NCBI GenBank assembly: GCA_964580435.1
Contig: CAZOKP010000001.1
Span: forward strand, 78,830 to 142,829
Source: CAZKEW01 sp964580435
GTDB taxonomy: Bacteria; Acidobacteriota; Aminicenantia; Aminicenantales; UBA8522
DNA: 64,000 bases
Reading direction: 5' to 3'
The notes beneath the pieces are model-generated. The model saw only the letters and a list, made by a program, of their open reading frames with translations. It was not told where the DNA came from and did no database searches. Below are positions 34,252 through 43,268 of the stretch, piece after piece (the stretch's first letter is position 1; every line of letters starts with the position of its first letter). The translations under genes were made by a program, and so were the position numbers.

Positions 34252-35535
34252 ATGGTTACAGTAAGGTTTGCGCCGAGTCCGACCGGGTATTTGCACCTGG
34301 GAAGCGCCAGAACCGCGCTTTTCAACTGGCTCTACGCCCGGCATAACGGCGGCAGGTTTCTGCTCCGGATCGAGGACACGGACATGGTCAGGTCTGATGT
34401 TAGGTTTCTCGACGAGATTCTCCGGGACATGCGCTGGCTCGGCATGGACTGGGATGGAGAGCCCATCTTCCAGAGCAAGCGCTTTGCTCTCTATAGGCAG
34501 AAAGCAGAGGAACTCCTGGCCGCAGAGAAGGCTTATAAAGAGGGCGAGGCCATCATTTACAGGATGGAGAAAGGCCGCACCATCGAAGTCCGGGACATGA
34601 TCCACGGCACGATCACATTCCATACGGACGAGATCAAGGACCAGGTCATGATCAAGTCGGACGGCTCCCCCTCCTATAATTTTGCCTGTGTGATTGATGA
34701 TGCGGAGCTCAAGATCACCCATATTTTAAGGGGAGATGACCATATCTCCAACACGCCCAAGCAGGTTCTTTTCTACGAGGCCTTTGGCTTCACGCAGCCG
34801 GAGTTCGGGCACATGCCCCTGATTTTAGGTCCCGACGGAGCCAAGCTTTCCAAGAGACACGGAGGTGTCGCGGTCGAAGAATACAGGAAAGAGGGGTTCC
34901 TCCCCGAAGCTTTGATGAACTATCTGATCCTTCTTGGATGGTTCCCCGGCGAGGAGCATGAGATACTCACCCCGGAAGAGGCGGTGAAATTGTTTGATAT
35001 TTCCCATATGAGCGATGTCCAGGCCAAGTTCGACATCCAGAAGCTCCGCTGGATGAACGCCGCGCATATCATGAAAAAAAAGACGGAAGACCTCCTGCCG
35101 CTCATCAAGCATCAGCTGGTGACGGCCAAGGTCGACCTCTCCAAAGTGAGCGATGAATTTCTCACTAAGCTCATTGAACTTTATAAGATCAGGCTGAAGA
35201 CGCTGCGGGAATTTGTCGCCATGACGGATTGTTTTTTTCGAGACGATTTTGCCGTCGAAGAGGAAGGGAAGAAAAAATATCTGGATAAGCCGGAGAACAG
35301 AGAGAATATCCGGACACTTGCTGACCGCCTGGAAAAACTCGAGGAATTCAGCAGCGCAAATATCGAATCCATTTCCCGTCAACTCGCCGAGGAGGGGCAC
35401 CTCAAACCGGCCAGCCTGATTCATCCGGCCCGACTGGCCATCAGCGGGAAGACGTCGGGCGCCGGGCTTTTCGAGATGATGGAACTTCTCGGCAAACAAA
35501 AAGTCCTGAATCGTTTGAGAGGCATCACCCCATGA
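34252..35535 (+). CDS. gltX: glutamyl-tRNA synthetase (short form)
   Basis: GluRS charges tRNA-Glu, and possibly other tRNAs, with glutamate. The 427-residue product has the class I motifs HLGS (15-18, HIGH-like) and KLSKR (198-202), with [14 protein letters not shown] and the C-terminal helical anticodon-binding region. It is shorter than the usual 470-500 residues. Between LAAEKAYK and EGEAIIYRM about 45 residues normally found after the CYCTPEEL-type segment, including the zinc-binding cysteines, are absent. The nucleotide frame is intact, so this looks like a natural short form. Its stop overlaps glnS (ATGA). Confidence 0.93.
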   Translation: MVTVRFAPSPTGYLHLGSARTALFNWLYARHNGGRFLLRIEDTDMVRSDVRFLDEILRDMRWLGMDWDGEPIFQSKRFALYRQKAEELLAAEKAYKEGEAIIYRMEKGRTIEVRDMIHGTITFHTDEIKDQVMIKSDGSPSYNFACVIDDAELKITHILRGDDHISNTPKQVLFYEAFGFTQPEFGHMPLILGPDGAKLSKRHGGVAVEEYRKEGFLPEALMNYLILLGWFPGEEHEILTPEEAVKLFDISHMSDVQAKFDIQKLRWMNAAHIMKKKTEDLLPLIKHQLVTAKVDLSKVSDEFLTKLIELYKIRLKTLREFVAMTDCFFRDDFAVEEEGKKKYLDKPENRENIRTLADRLEKLEEFSSANIESISRQLAEEGHLKPASLIHPARLAISGKTSGAGLFEMMELLGKQKVLNRLRGITP

Positions 35536-37229
35536 GCGCACAGGAACCGAAAAAAAATTTCATCAGGGAAATCATCGACGAGGACATCAGGAACGGGAAA
35601 AACGGCGGGAGAGTCCAGACGCGGTTCCCTCCCGAGCCGAACGGGTTTCTTCATATCGGCCACGCCAAGTCCATTTGCCTGAATTTCGGGCTGGCCGCCG
35701 ACTATCACGGGCTCTGCAACCTGCGCTTTGACGACACCAACCCGGAGACCGAAGAGGCGGCCTACGTCGAATCCATCAAGGAGGACGTGAGGTGGCTGGG
35801 GTTTGACTGGGAGGACAGGGAGTTTTATGCCTCGGATTATTTTGAGAAGCTTTACGAGTATGCCATTAACCTGGTCAAAAAAGGGAAAGCCTATGTCTGC
35901 GACCTGAGCGCTGAAGAGATCAGCGACTACCGCGGCACCTTGACCGCGCCGGGCAGGGTGAGCCCGTATCGAAACCGTTCGGTCGAAGAGAACCTCGACC
36001 TTTTATGGAGGATGAGATACGGCGAGTTTCCCGACGGCTCCCGCACGCTCCGGGCCAAGATCGACATGTCCCATCCCAACCTGTTAATGCGCGACCCCGT
36101 GCTTTACCGGATCCGGCGGGAGCATCATTACAGGACTCGGGATAAGTGGTGCATCTACGCCACCTATGACTGGGCCCATGGCCAGTCCGATTCCATCGAA
36201 GGGATCACCCACTCCATTTGCACTCTGGAATTCGAGGTGCACCGGCCGCTGTATGATTGGCTGCTCGACCAGCTCGGCATCCATCATCCCCAGCAGATCG
36301 AGTTCGCCCGACTCAGCGTCAGCCACACCGTCCTGAGCAAACGGAAGCTCCTGGAGCTCGTCAAGGAAGGCCGTGTTAGCGGCTGGGATGACCCGCGCAT
36401 GCCCACGATCTCGGGATTGAGGCGGCGCGGCTATACTCCCGAGGCCATCAGAAATTTCTGCGAGATCATCGGCGTGGCCAAGGCGAACAGCATCGTGGAT
36501 TTGGCCCTGCTCGAAGATTGCGTTCGCGAGGACCTGAACAAGCAGGCTCCGCGGGTCATGGCGGTCCTGCGCCCCCTCAAGGTTGTGATCGTGAACTACC
36601 CGGAAGGCCAGGTTGAAGAGCTCGACGCCATCAACAACCCGGAAGACCCGGCCATGGGGACGAGAAAAGTCCCGTTTTCCCGCGTCTTGTACATCGAACG
36701 GGACGATTTCATGGAGGCTCCTCCGAAAAAATTCTATCGCCTTGCCCCCGGCCGCGAGGTGCGCCTGCGCTACGCCTACTTTATCAAGTGTGTCGATATC
36801 GTCAAGGACCCGAAGACGGGCGAGGTCATCGAGCTCCATTGCACCTATGACCCGGCGACGCGCGGAGGGGATGCTCCGGACGGCAGGCGTGTCAAAGCCA
36901 CCCTCCACTGGGTATCAGCAGACCGGGCTTGCGACGTCGATGTGCGCCTCTATGAGACGCTCTTCACCAAGCGGGACGCTGGCGAGGTCGAGGAAGGCGG
37001 CGACTGGAAGTCCAACCTGAACCCGAATTCGCTCCAGGTCCTCAAGGCCTGCAAGGTTGAGCCGAGCCTGAAGAACGCGGCGCCGGGGAGCCGCGTCCAG
37101 TTTGAGAGGCTCGGGTATTTCTGTGTCGACGCGAAGGATTCCTCGCCGGAGAATCTTGTTTTCAACCGCACCGTGACTCTCTACGACCCCTGGGCGAACA
37201 TCAGAAAAGCCGGCACAGAGAACGGATAG
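35532..37229 (+). CDS. glnS: glutaminyl-tRNA synthetase
   Basis: GlnRS charges tRNA-Gln directly. The 565-residue product has [20 protein letters not shown] (HIGH at 41-44), [10 protein letters not shown], the [11 protein letters not shown] form of KMSKS, and a GlnRS-type beta-barrel anticodon-binding domain at the C-terminus ([11 protein letters not shown] end). Its presence means the cell need not rely on amidation of Glu-tRNA-Gln, so the neighbouring GluRS may be discriminating. The two synthetase genes overlap by 4 bp and form a two-gene unit. Confidence 0.96.
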   Translation: MSAQEPKKNFIREIIDEDIRNGKNGGRVQTRFPPEPNGFLHIGHAKSICLNFGLAADYHGLCNLRFDDTNPETEEAAYVESIKEDVRWLGFDWEDREFYASDYFEKLYEYAINLVKKGKAYVCDLSAEEISDYRGTLTAPGRVSPYRNRSVEENLDLLWRMRYGEFPDGSRTLRAKIDMSHPNLLMRDPVLYRIRREHHYRTRDKWCIYATYDWAHGQSDSIEGITHSICTLEFEVHRPLYDWLLDQLGIHHPQQIEFARLSVSHTVLSKRKLLELVKEGRVSGWDDPRMPTISGLRRRGYTPEAIRNFCEIIGVAKANSIVDLALLEDCVREDLNKQAPRVMAVLRPLKVVIVNYPEGQVEELDAINNPEDPAMGTRKVPFSRVLYIERDDFMEAPPKKFYRLAPGREVRLRYAYFIKCVDIVKDPKTGEVIELHCTYDPATRGGDAPDGRRVKATLHWVSADRACDVDVRLYETLFTKRDAGEVEEGGDWKSNLNPNSLQVLKACKVEPSLKNAAPGSRVQFERLGYFCVDAKDSSPENLVFNRTVTLYDPWANIRKAGTENG

Positions 37230-37261
37230 TCGACTGAGGAGGACACGAATAGGAGGGTGGC

Positions 37262-38212
37262 ATGCTGGTGAAAAGAGCGCCCAAAATAAAATCTTCCGAA
37301 ATCACGCCGAAAAAGCTTTATTTGAGCCGCCGCGAGTTTATCGCTCGTTCTGCCGCACTGGCAGGAATCGGATTTCTCAATCCGAACTCTTTTCGCCAGG
37401 TCAATGCCCAACTCGAAAAAAAACTTGAAATCGCCAAAAGGGGAGAGTTCAATGTCGCGGAAAAAGTGACTCCGTTTGAAGATGCAACCGGCTACACAAA
37501 CTTCTATGAGTTTTCCACGAGCAAGCGTGAGGTGAGAGAGCTCAGCCGCAACTTTCGCATCCGGCCCTGGACTGTGGCGGTTGAGGGGCTTGTGGTCAAG
37601 CCTCAAAACTTCGCTGTTGACGAAATCATCCGGATGTTTCCGCTTGAAGAGCGGGTCTACCGCTGGCGCTGCGTCGAGGCCTGGTCCATGATCATCCCTT
37701 GGGTCGGTTTTCCTCTGGCCGGTTTGATCAAGAAATGCGAGCCCACCTCAAAAGCCGCTTTTGTTGAGTTCACTACGTTTTACGACCCCGAGCAGATGCC
37801 TGGGCAGCGGTCGGGCATCCTGGACTGGCCCTATACGGAAGGCCTCAGGATGGACGAAGCCATGCATCCCTTGACGCTCGTGGCTGTCGGCATGTATGGA
37901 GAAATCCTTCCCAACCAGAACGGCGCGCCGCTCAGGCTTGTCATTCCCTGGAAATACGGGTTTAAAAGCATCAAGTCCATCGTCCGGATCCGGTTCCTGG
38001 AGAAGATGCCCAAGACGTCCTGGAGCAGGCAGAACCCGGATGAATATGGCTTCTACGCCAACGTGAATCCCGCCGTCACCCACCCGCGCTGGAGCCAGGC
38101 CACGGAGCGGCGCATAGGGGAGGACGGCAGGCGAAAGACTCTGATGTTCAACGGCTATGGCGACCAGGTCGCAAGCCTCTATTCAGGCATGGACTTGAAA
38201 AAGTTCTATTAG
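37262..38212 (+). CDS. msrP: protein-methionine-sulfoxide reductase catalytic subunit
   Basis: MsrP (YedY) is a periplasmic molybdenum-cofactor enzyme that repairs oxidised methionine in envelope proteins. The 316-residue product carries a Tat signal with SRREFI (22-27) and the cofactor-ligand cysteine C137 in [11 protein letters not shown]. It also has the family blocks [27 protein letters not shown] and [22 protein letters not shown] lies before the ATG. The usual heme-containing partner MsrQ is not encoded next to it. Its stop overlaps the convergent RraA-like gene by 4 bp. Confidence 0.94.
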   Translation: MLVKRAPKIKSSEITPKKLYLSRREFIARSAALAGIGFLNPNSFRQVNAQLEKKLEIAKRGEFNVAEKVTPFEDATGYTNFYEFSTSKREVRELSRNFRIRPWTVAVEGLVVKPQNFAVDEIIRMFPLEERVYRWRCVEAWSMIIPWVGFPLAGLIKKCEPTSKAAFVEFTTFYDPEQMPGQRSGILDWPYTEGLRMDEAMHPLTLVAVGMYGEILPNQNGAPLRLVIPWKYGFKSIKSIVRIRFLEKMPKTSWSRQNPDEYGFYANVNPAVTHPRWSQATERRIGEDGRRKTLMFNGYGDQVASLYSGMDLKKFY

Positions 38213-39078
38213 TTTTTTACCGAATCATCTTCCTTGAGGCCGACTTTTTTATAGAGGTCTCTCCGTCCGGCCTTGTCGTTCTCCATGATCTTCCTGGCGT
38301 ATTTGGCCACCGCCTCCGCCTTAGAACGAGGCACGACTGCGACGCCATCACCGTCGGCGATAATGATATCTCCGGGAATGACCAGGAGGCCGCCGCAGAC
38401 AATGGGCCGGTTGATGGATTCAAGCTCGTTCCGGCCGGGCCGGATGCCGCGTCCAGCCTTTTTGAGATAGAGGGGAATGCGCTCAGTGATGATCTCGTCT
38501 GTATCCCTGGCTGTGGCGCTGGTGACGACGCCCACACAGCCCAGGCCTTTCCATTCCAGGATGTTGTAGGAGCCGATCGAGCCGACATCCGCACGAGGCG
38601 CGTCTTCGATCACGAGCGCCGTGCCCTTACGGATCAACGTCATATAGAGCTCCGCGGAGCGCTGCTCATACCAGCTCGACGCCCACTTGTCATAAGCCTC
38701 AGTAGACATGGTGCCGGCCGGGGGGTTCTGGGTGGGGACATACCTGGCGGTAACGGCAACCCCCACGAACCGGTGAGTGAAGTGCTCGGTGTCGCGCCAG
38801 AGAGGATGGATCTCCTGGTCCATGAGGCCGACATTTTGCAGTCCCACCGAATCCATCCCGTCAGCCACATCAGCGACTCGCAATCTTTCGAACAGGGCCA
38901 GAATCCGTTGGTCGTCGGCTTCCGAATAAACCGGCGTGACTATAAAATTCTTGCCTGGGCGCAGAACTTCTGCGCTCCCGGCTTTTTCATCCAGGACCTG
39001 GCCTGGGGCCAGCCCGGCTGCCAGCAGAGAGAATGCGGCGAAGGTCAGAATCAAACCATGGGTCAAGCGTGTTTTCAT
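38209..39078 (-). CDS. exported RraA-family protein
   Basis: This 289-residue protein begins at the ATG at 39078, which has AGGAGAG 9 bp upstream. That start gives a proper signal peptide ([20 protein letters not shown]). The mature part is RraA-like (RNase E inhibitor/HMG-aldolase fold): [90 protein letters not shown]. Export makes RNase E control unlikely. A periplasmic aldolase/decarboxylase-like role, with the GD-x20-R/D region retained, is more plausible. Substrate unknown. Confidence 0.8.
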   Translation of the reverse strand: MKTRLTHGLILTFAAFSLLAAGLAPGQVLDEKAGSAEVLRPGKNFIVTPVYSEADDQRILALFERLRVADVADGMDSVGLQNVGLMDQEIHPLWRDTEHFTHRFVGVAVTARYVPTQNPPAGTMSTEAYDKWASSWYEQRSAELYMTLIRKGTALVIEDAPRADVGSIGSYNILEWKGLGCVGVVTSATARDTDEIITERIPLYLKKAGRGIRPGRNELESINRPIVCGGLLVIPGDIIIADGDGVAVVPRSKAEAVAKYARKIMENDKAGRRDLYKKVGLKEDDSVKN

Positions 39079-39124
39079 TCTTTTATCTCTCCTGTTCATA
39101 TTTTTTGGCTGAAGATTCAAACGC

Positions 39125-39153
39125 TTTATATACTGGCCTAAAAGAGGTGTCAA
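39125..39153 (-). promoter_or_regulatory. sigma70 promoter of the RraA-like gene
   Basis: Minus strand TTGACA (39153-39148), a 17-bp spacer, TATAAA (39130-39125), about 47 bp before the chosen start at 39078. This supports that start. Confidence 0.7.
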
Positions 39154-39207
39154 TACCTTCGAATTTTTTATCATCCGGGACCTCTATCTCGGCAATAACG
39201 AGAATTA

Positions 39208-39236
39208 TTGACATCAAGGGCCGACAAAGATATGTT
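39208..39236 (+). promoter_or_regulatory. sigma70 promoter of the 39264 gene
   Basis: TTGACA (39208-39213), a 17-bp spacer, TATGTT (39231-39236), 27 bp before the start at 39264. It is divergent from the promoter at 39125-39153. Confidence 0.65.
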
Positions 39237-39263
39237 TTGCTCAGCCGATAAGAAGGGATGAGC

Positions 39264-39800
39264 ATGAATCGTAAGACCGTTTTGGTAAATCGCGCGCCGG
39301 TGCTGACTCTTTGGGCCAGCATTGTTGCCGAACGCCTCGGGTTTGACCGGGAGGCAGCACTCTCGCTTGGCAAGGCCCTGGCCGGACTGAATGCTCAGTC
39401 GAAAGGACGGAGCCTCGGTATCTATAGACCGGCCGAACGCGTCCAGGGTGTTCCCGTTAAAAAGGCCCGCCTGGGCGAGGAATTTTGGGTTGAGCTTCTC
39501 GGCCGCCCAGTACCAGCCAAGACCACCGAGCACGGCCTTCGGGCTGTCGTCAAGGACCGGCCGATCGAGCCGGACGGCGTGGACCGGTATCTCGAAGAGA
39601 AGTTCGGCCCGATGCTCCACGCTGTCAAAGAAGCAATGATTGCCCTGGCTCTGGCTTTTGACCCCAAAGAGCTCGCGGTCAAAGCCTTTTCCCTTTACGA
39701 GCGCTTTCGGCCCGCAATCCCTTCCGGCGTGCGCGGCTGGGGGGCGAAAGGCGAGCTCGACGTCAACCTGATCCGCTCGCTGGCCACAAAGGACGGTTAA
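39264..39800 (+). CDS. hypothetical protein
   Basis: I do not recognise the family with certainty. The 178-residue soluble product starts MNRKTVLVNRAPVLTLWASI and contains AERLGFDREAALSLGKALAG, LGEEFWVELLGRPVPAKTTE and a C-terminal PAIPSGVRGWGAKGELDV. It has no signal peptide or membrane segment. The ATG at 39264 is preferred to the one at 39258 because the GAAGGG ribosome site would touch the earlier one. The gene has its own promoter and a strong terminator, so it is a single-gene unit. Confidence 0.65.
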   Translation: MNRKTVLVNRAPVLTLWASIVAERLGFDREAALSLGKALAGLNAQSKGRSLGIYRPAERVQGVPVKKARLGEEFWVELLGRPVPAKTTEHGLRAVVKDRPIEPDGVDRYLEEKFGPMLHAVKEAMIALALAFDPKELAVKAFSLYERFRPAIPSGVRGWGAKGELDVNLIRSLATKDG

Positions 39801-39813
39801 ATTTAGCCAAAAA

Positions 39814-39848
39814 AAAGGGGACGGCGTTGGGCCTCGTCCGTCCCCTTT
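39814..39848. terminator. bidirectional Rho-independent terminator
   Basis: AAAGGGGACGG (39814-39824) pairs with CCGTCCCCTTT (39838-39848) around a 13-base loop, with an A-run before and T-rich sequence after. It lies between the convergent 39264 gene and the TonB receptor gene and can serve both. Confidence 0.85.
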
Positions 39849-39857
39849 CTGCGTCTT

Positions 39858-42614
39858 TTAGAACATCAACCGGATGCCGATTCTAGCCTGGCGCGGGTCT
39901 GCGATTCGGTAGAGATCATGCCCCGTCGTGGAGGGATAGTTGTTTATGACCCAGTCGTAGCCAATTCTTGTGCCCCAACTCCTGATCGTATCGGCATTAA
40001 AGACGTTGAAGACATCGAAGATCACACCGAGGTTGTACTTTTTTGCCAGGGTGAAAACCTTTTCCAGCCGGATGTCAAGGACGCTCATGACCGGGTAGTG
40101 TTTTACGCCGCGCGGCTCAGTGAAAAAGGTCACTCTTCCTTGATTGAGCGGGCTTGTCCTGTACCTCGTTGCCCAAGCATTGCCCGTGATGCCCCGGAAA
40201 TAAGTGTTGAAGTTGATGTTCCAGGGCAGGACGTATGTCGCCTGGATTTTGAGCATGTGCGTGGAATCGTTGGTCGAATGGCCATCTGCGTTGATCCAGA
40301 AGTTGGGGTCGGCTGTGCTGAGAGAGTCGCGGTCGCTGTAACCGACATCATCGGCAAACCCGTTATCTATGGTCCCGGTGGCTTGGGAATAGATGTAAGA
40401 GAAAAGCATCTGCCACTTGTTGGAGAAGCGCTTGTTGAAGAGAAACTCAAGACCCCAGTAATTCCTGTAGGGATTGTCCAGGATCCAGGGCTGTCCCTTC
40501 TCGATGTTGTCCAAAACATACTGATAAGTGCTCATAGTGTCTGCTGTTCGCTGATAGATCGTGTACGTTTCGTCCAATTCCGGAACGTAAACATCATATG
40601 GCTCATAGTCGGCTTTCAGGTCGTATTTGCCGATGATGTTTTTCCATTCCCTGTAAATAAATGTCACGCCCAGCGAGGCATCTTTGAAAAGCTCTCTTTC
40701 GATCCCGAGCGTAAACTGGTTCATATAGGGGTGTTTGATATCTTTCGCCAGCGTGTAGAGATTCTCGGGGACAGTGCGATCAAATTCAACATATTGTTCG
40801 CCATCCCAGATATATGAAATATAGTCGCTGGTAGCTGAGGCGGGATTGAGCCGGTCAAAGTAGGAGGAGAGCATCGCTTCGGTGAATTGTCCGTAGTGGC
40901 CTTTCAGGATCGTGGTTTTGTCGCCCAAAAGGTCAAAGGTCAACCCGATCCGGGGCGCCAGCCGGTTCGTTTTATAGACGCTGCCATCGACGCCCTTGAC
41001 TGATCCCCAGTTCTGGCTGAACCGGAGCCCCGCGTTGACGTTGAGGCGCGCTGTGATTTGCCAGGAATCCTGAACAAAGGCTTCGATCCTCGTGTAGTAG
41101 CTGTTCCAGTCATAGCCTTCGTATTGATAAGCGAGATACGGCTCTCCGACCGCGTCGTCAATATAATAGGTGTGATTCGTGCCTGTATAGCCGAACCGGT
41201 TCCTGACGTAGGAGCGCTCGGCCTCCACGCCGAATTTGAAGTCGTGGTCGCCCTTGATAAAATCTTCAACATAATGGGTGTAGCTGGCATTGGCCTGGAA
41301 GCGGGTGCGGTCGTATTTTCCAAAATTATAGGAGTTATAAAGCAGCTTGTTCTGATCAAGGATGAAGTGCGAGTTGACGTCCATCCCATTCTCAGGATCA
41401 AGATAGTAATACCCCCAGAAATAAGCGGCTTTGAGGTCAAAGAAGCTCTTGGGGCTGAAAATGTGAGTCAGGCTGAAATTGCCGACAATCTCCGGCGACT
41501 TCTGTCTTACGGTTGCCGCCTGATCGACCTGTGGACCTAATAGGACGGTATCCGGGAAGCGGTTGATCCCGTTGTAGGTGTCGATCTGAACAGAAGCGCT
41601 CATGTTGGTGGAAGCGGAGATCTGCGAAGTGAGCTTGAGGAAACCGTGCGGCTGCTTATAATCTTGGGGATTAGGGAAACCGGTAGGATAGTCCTGGGTC
41701 CGGTAGTACTGCAGTCCCACATAGAACCAGAGTTTATCCTTTATTATGGGACCGCCAATGTGGGCACTGAGGTCCATCAGTTTCGTCAAGGGAGCTGAGA
41801 GATCGGGGAAATCTCTGGAATAATCCATATTGTTATCTGCCTGCCAAAAGCCTTTGGGCGGATCATCCATTTTCCCCTGATAGTCAAACTCCATGTGGCC
41901 GGAAAGCCGGTTTCCGCCGGATTTTGTGACAAGGTTGAAAATGACACCCGTAAAATTCCCGTACTCAGCCGGCAATCCCACTCCCATGACTTTGGCCTCC
42001 TCGATGATGTTGTGGTCGAGGAAGACCCAGGCTGAGCCGGCTTCCGGGTCGGCGACGTTGACTCCGTCCATCGTGTAAGCGATTCCAGTGTTCTGCGAGC
42101 CTCCAAAAGCCGAGTTGGCATCTGTGACTCCGGGTGCCAGCCAGACAATATCTGCGGTGAACTGGCTGTAGGGAATGTTCCTCAGGATTTCGTTGGACAG
42201 AGTGACAGAGGCGGTTTCCGCTGATTTGACGTCAACGGTAGGCGCCTTACCAACAACAGTCACCTCTTCGGCCACAACGGCCTGAGGCATAGTGATGTCC
42301 ACCGTCAGCCGGACGGTCGTGTTCATGCGGATGTTCTCGCGCACGACTGTTTTGAAGCCTTGAAGTTCAGCCTTGATACTGTAATCTCCGGGAGGAAGAG
42401 CGGGGAAGCGATAGGAACCGTCGGCTTCGGAGACGGTGGTTCGCGTACCCATGAGGTTTGGACTCGTCAGCGTAACCGTGGCTCCCGGAAGCGGCAATCC
42501 TTTTTCGTCGAGAACCGTGCCGACGATGGCGCCCGTTTCCCTGGACTGGGAGAAGGCCAGGGGCGGGAGAAGAATAAGGAAAGCCAATAATGAGAGTATG
42601 CATTTTGTTTTCAT
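39858..42614 (-). CDS. TonB-dependent receptor with carboxypeptidase-regulatory-like domain
   Basis: This 918-residue outer-membrane receptor has a signal peptide (to about residue 22) and a CnaB/carboxypeptidase-regulatory domain (about 27-110: GAIVGTVLDEKGLPLPGATV, DGSYRFPALPPGDYSIKAEL). A plug domain follows (about 115-240: IPYSQFTADIVWLAPGV, TMDGVNVADPEAGSAW), then a 22-strand-type barrel ending in ARIGIRLMF with a terminal Phe. Such receptors import large substrates using TonB energy. GGGAAGGAG precedes the ATG. The gene follows the 57-residue peptide gene by 72 bp on the same strand and is probably cotranscribed from the sigma54 promoter, so the peptide may be connected with its ligand or control. 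Confidence 0.92.
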   Translation of the reverse strand: MKTKCILSLLAFLILLPPLAFSQSRETGAIVGTVLDEKGLPLPGATVTLTSPNLMGTRTTVSEADGSYRFPALPPGDYSIKAELQGFKTVVRENIRMNTTVRLTVDITMPQAVVAEEVTVVGKAPTVDVKSAETASVTLSNEILRNIPYSQFTADIVWLAPGVTDANSAFGGSQNTGIAYTMDGVNVADPEAGSAWVFLDHNIIEEAKVMGVGLPAEYGNFTGVIFNLVTKSGGNRLSGHMEFDYQGKMDDPPKGFWQADNNMDYSRDFPDLSAPLTKLMDLSAHIGGPIIKDKLWFYVGLQYYRTQDYPTGFPNPQDYKQPHGFLKLTSQISASTNMSASVQIDTYNGINRFPDTVLLGPQVDQAATVRQKSPEIVGNFSLTHIFSPKSFFDLKAAYFWGYYYLDPENGMDVNSHFILDQNKLLYNSYNFGKYDRTRFQANASYTHYVEDFIKGDHDFKFGVEAERSYVRNRFGYTGTNHTYYIDDAVGEPYLAYQYEGYDWNSYYTRIEAFVQDSWQITARLNVNAGLRFSQNWGSVKGVDGSVYKTNRLAPRIGLTFDLLGDKTTILKGHYGQFTEAMLSSYFDRLNPASATSDYISYIWDGEQYVEFDRTVPENLYTLAKDIKHPYMNQFTLGIERELFKDASLGVTFIYREWKNIIGKYDLKADYEPYDVYVPELDETYTIYQRTADTMSTYQYVLDNIEKGQPWILDNPYRNYWGLEFLFNKRFSNKWQMLFSYIYSQATGTIDNGFADDVGYSDRDSLSTADPNFWINADGHSTNDSTHMLKIQATYVLPWNINFNTYFRGITGNAWATRYRTSPLNQGRVTFFTEPRGVKHYPVMSVLDIRLEKVFTLAKKYNLGVIFDVFNVFNADTIRSWGTRIGYDWVINNYPSTTGHDLYRIADPRQARIGIRLMF

Positions 42615-42640
42615 GTTTTTCTCCTTCCCAAATTCCTTAT

Positions 42641-42658
42641 GAGAGAAGACCTTCTCTC
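42641..42658 (-). repeat. perfect hairpin between peptide and receptor genes
   Basis: GAGAGAAGACCTTCTCTC is a perfect 8-bp inverted repeat with a 2-base centre. It could stabilise or process the mRNA between the peptide and receptor genes. No T-run follows, so it is not a typical terminator. Confidence 0.5.
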
Positions 42659-42686
42659 TTTCTCCTTTTTTCTTCGTGATGATGGA

Positions 42687-42860
42687 TCATCTTCGATTTT
42701 CACCTCCTAAGCAGTTCTTTGAAAAGCACGATTCAGGGCAGTGCAGCGGATTGCCCTTGACGAATTCTCCTGCGGTGCTGGATGGCTCGCCGGAGGAGAA
42801 GCTGCAGAGAATGAAGAACAGCATGAGCAATATGACAATCACAATAAGCGCCTTCTTCAT
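42687..42860 (-). CDS. very small secreted cysteine peptide (57 residues)
   Basis: The 57-codon frame begins MKKALIVIVILLMLFFIL, a strong signal peptide, and continues into a polar exported part with HCPESCFSKNC (C41, C45, C50) and a C-terminal LGGENRR; C19 lies within the signal. A perfect AAAAGGAGG lies 6 bp before the ATG, and a sigma54 promoter with the right spacing lies just upstream, so I regard it as a real gene in spite of its size. It precedes the TonB receptor gene and faces the sigma54 activator gene side. No known family is recognised. It could be a peptide signal, a receptor ligand or a small envelope protein. Confidence 0.72.
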   Translation of the reverse strand: MKKALIVIVILLMLFFILCSFSSGEPSSTAGEFVKGNPLHCPESCFSKNCLGGENRR

Positions 42861-42892
42861 TTAGACCTCCTTTTTCATACGTCCTGTTTAAA

Positions 42893-42908
42893 GGCAAAAA
42901 ATATGCCA
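42893..42908 (-). promoter_or_regulatory. sigma54 (-24/-12) promoter
   Basis: On the minus strand TTTGGCATATTTTTTGCCTT (42910-42891) has TGGCA and TTGC with exactly 10 bp between GG (42907-42906) and GC (42895-42894). Predicted start near 42882, about 22 bases before the ATG at 42860. The last base of the -12 element is C instead of A/T. Confidence 0.75.
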
Positions 42909-43015
42909 AAAAAATCCAAAACAGGCGAAAGTCTCCATTTTTTCGATATCCCCCATATGGTTTTGCTTTTTTGCTTTGATCTGGTCTGGGCAAGGAGATT
43001 TTTCTATTAATGAAT

Positions 43016-43125
43016 TGTCTAATTTCTGGACGCCGCGGCGGCAACTGACCGGGCACGAAATGCCGAAATTGCAGATAATAAACGAAATGCACGTCGGAAA
43101 ACAGAATGTGTCTAATTTTTAGACG
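43016..43125 (-). promoter_or_regulatory. paired palindromic upstream sites for the sigma54 activator
   Basis: TGTCTAATTTCTGGACG (43016-43032) and TGTCTAATTTTTAGACG (43109-43125) share the palindrome GTCTA-N5-TAGAC (one mismatch in the first). They are 93 bp apart, close to nine helical turns, and lie about 110 and 200 bp upstream of the -24 box. The activator gene 43269-45146 ends 144 bp away, so its product is the obvious candidate to bind. The rest of 42911-43268 shows no gene. Confidence 0.68.
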
Positions 43126-43268
43126 TATTCTGCCGCATGCGGATGATTTCCATCCTGTCCTTGCGCTCCAAGCAAACACATTTTTGGAATATTTGTTGTC
43201 TCTCTTTTCGCAAGGAATTGTTAGAGGACTTCCCCCAGGCGGCGATGCCCGGTTAAAATGGCCGGCCC

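Noticed and set aside
34825..35541. A 238-codon minus-strand frame
   Set aside because: It lies opposite gltX and shows no protein family features.
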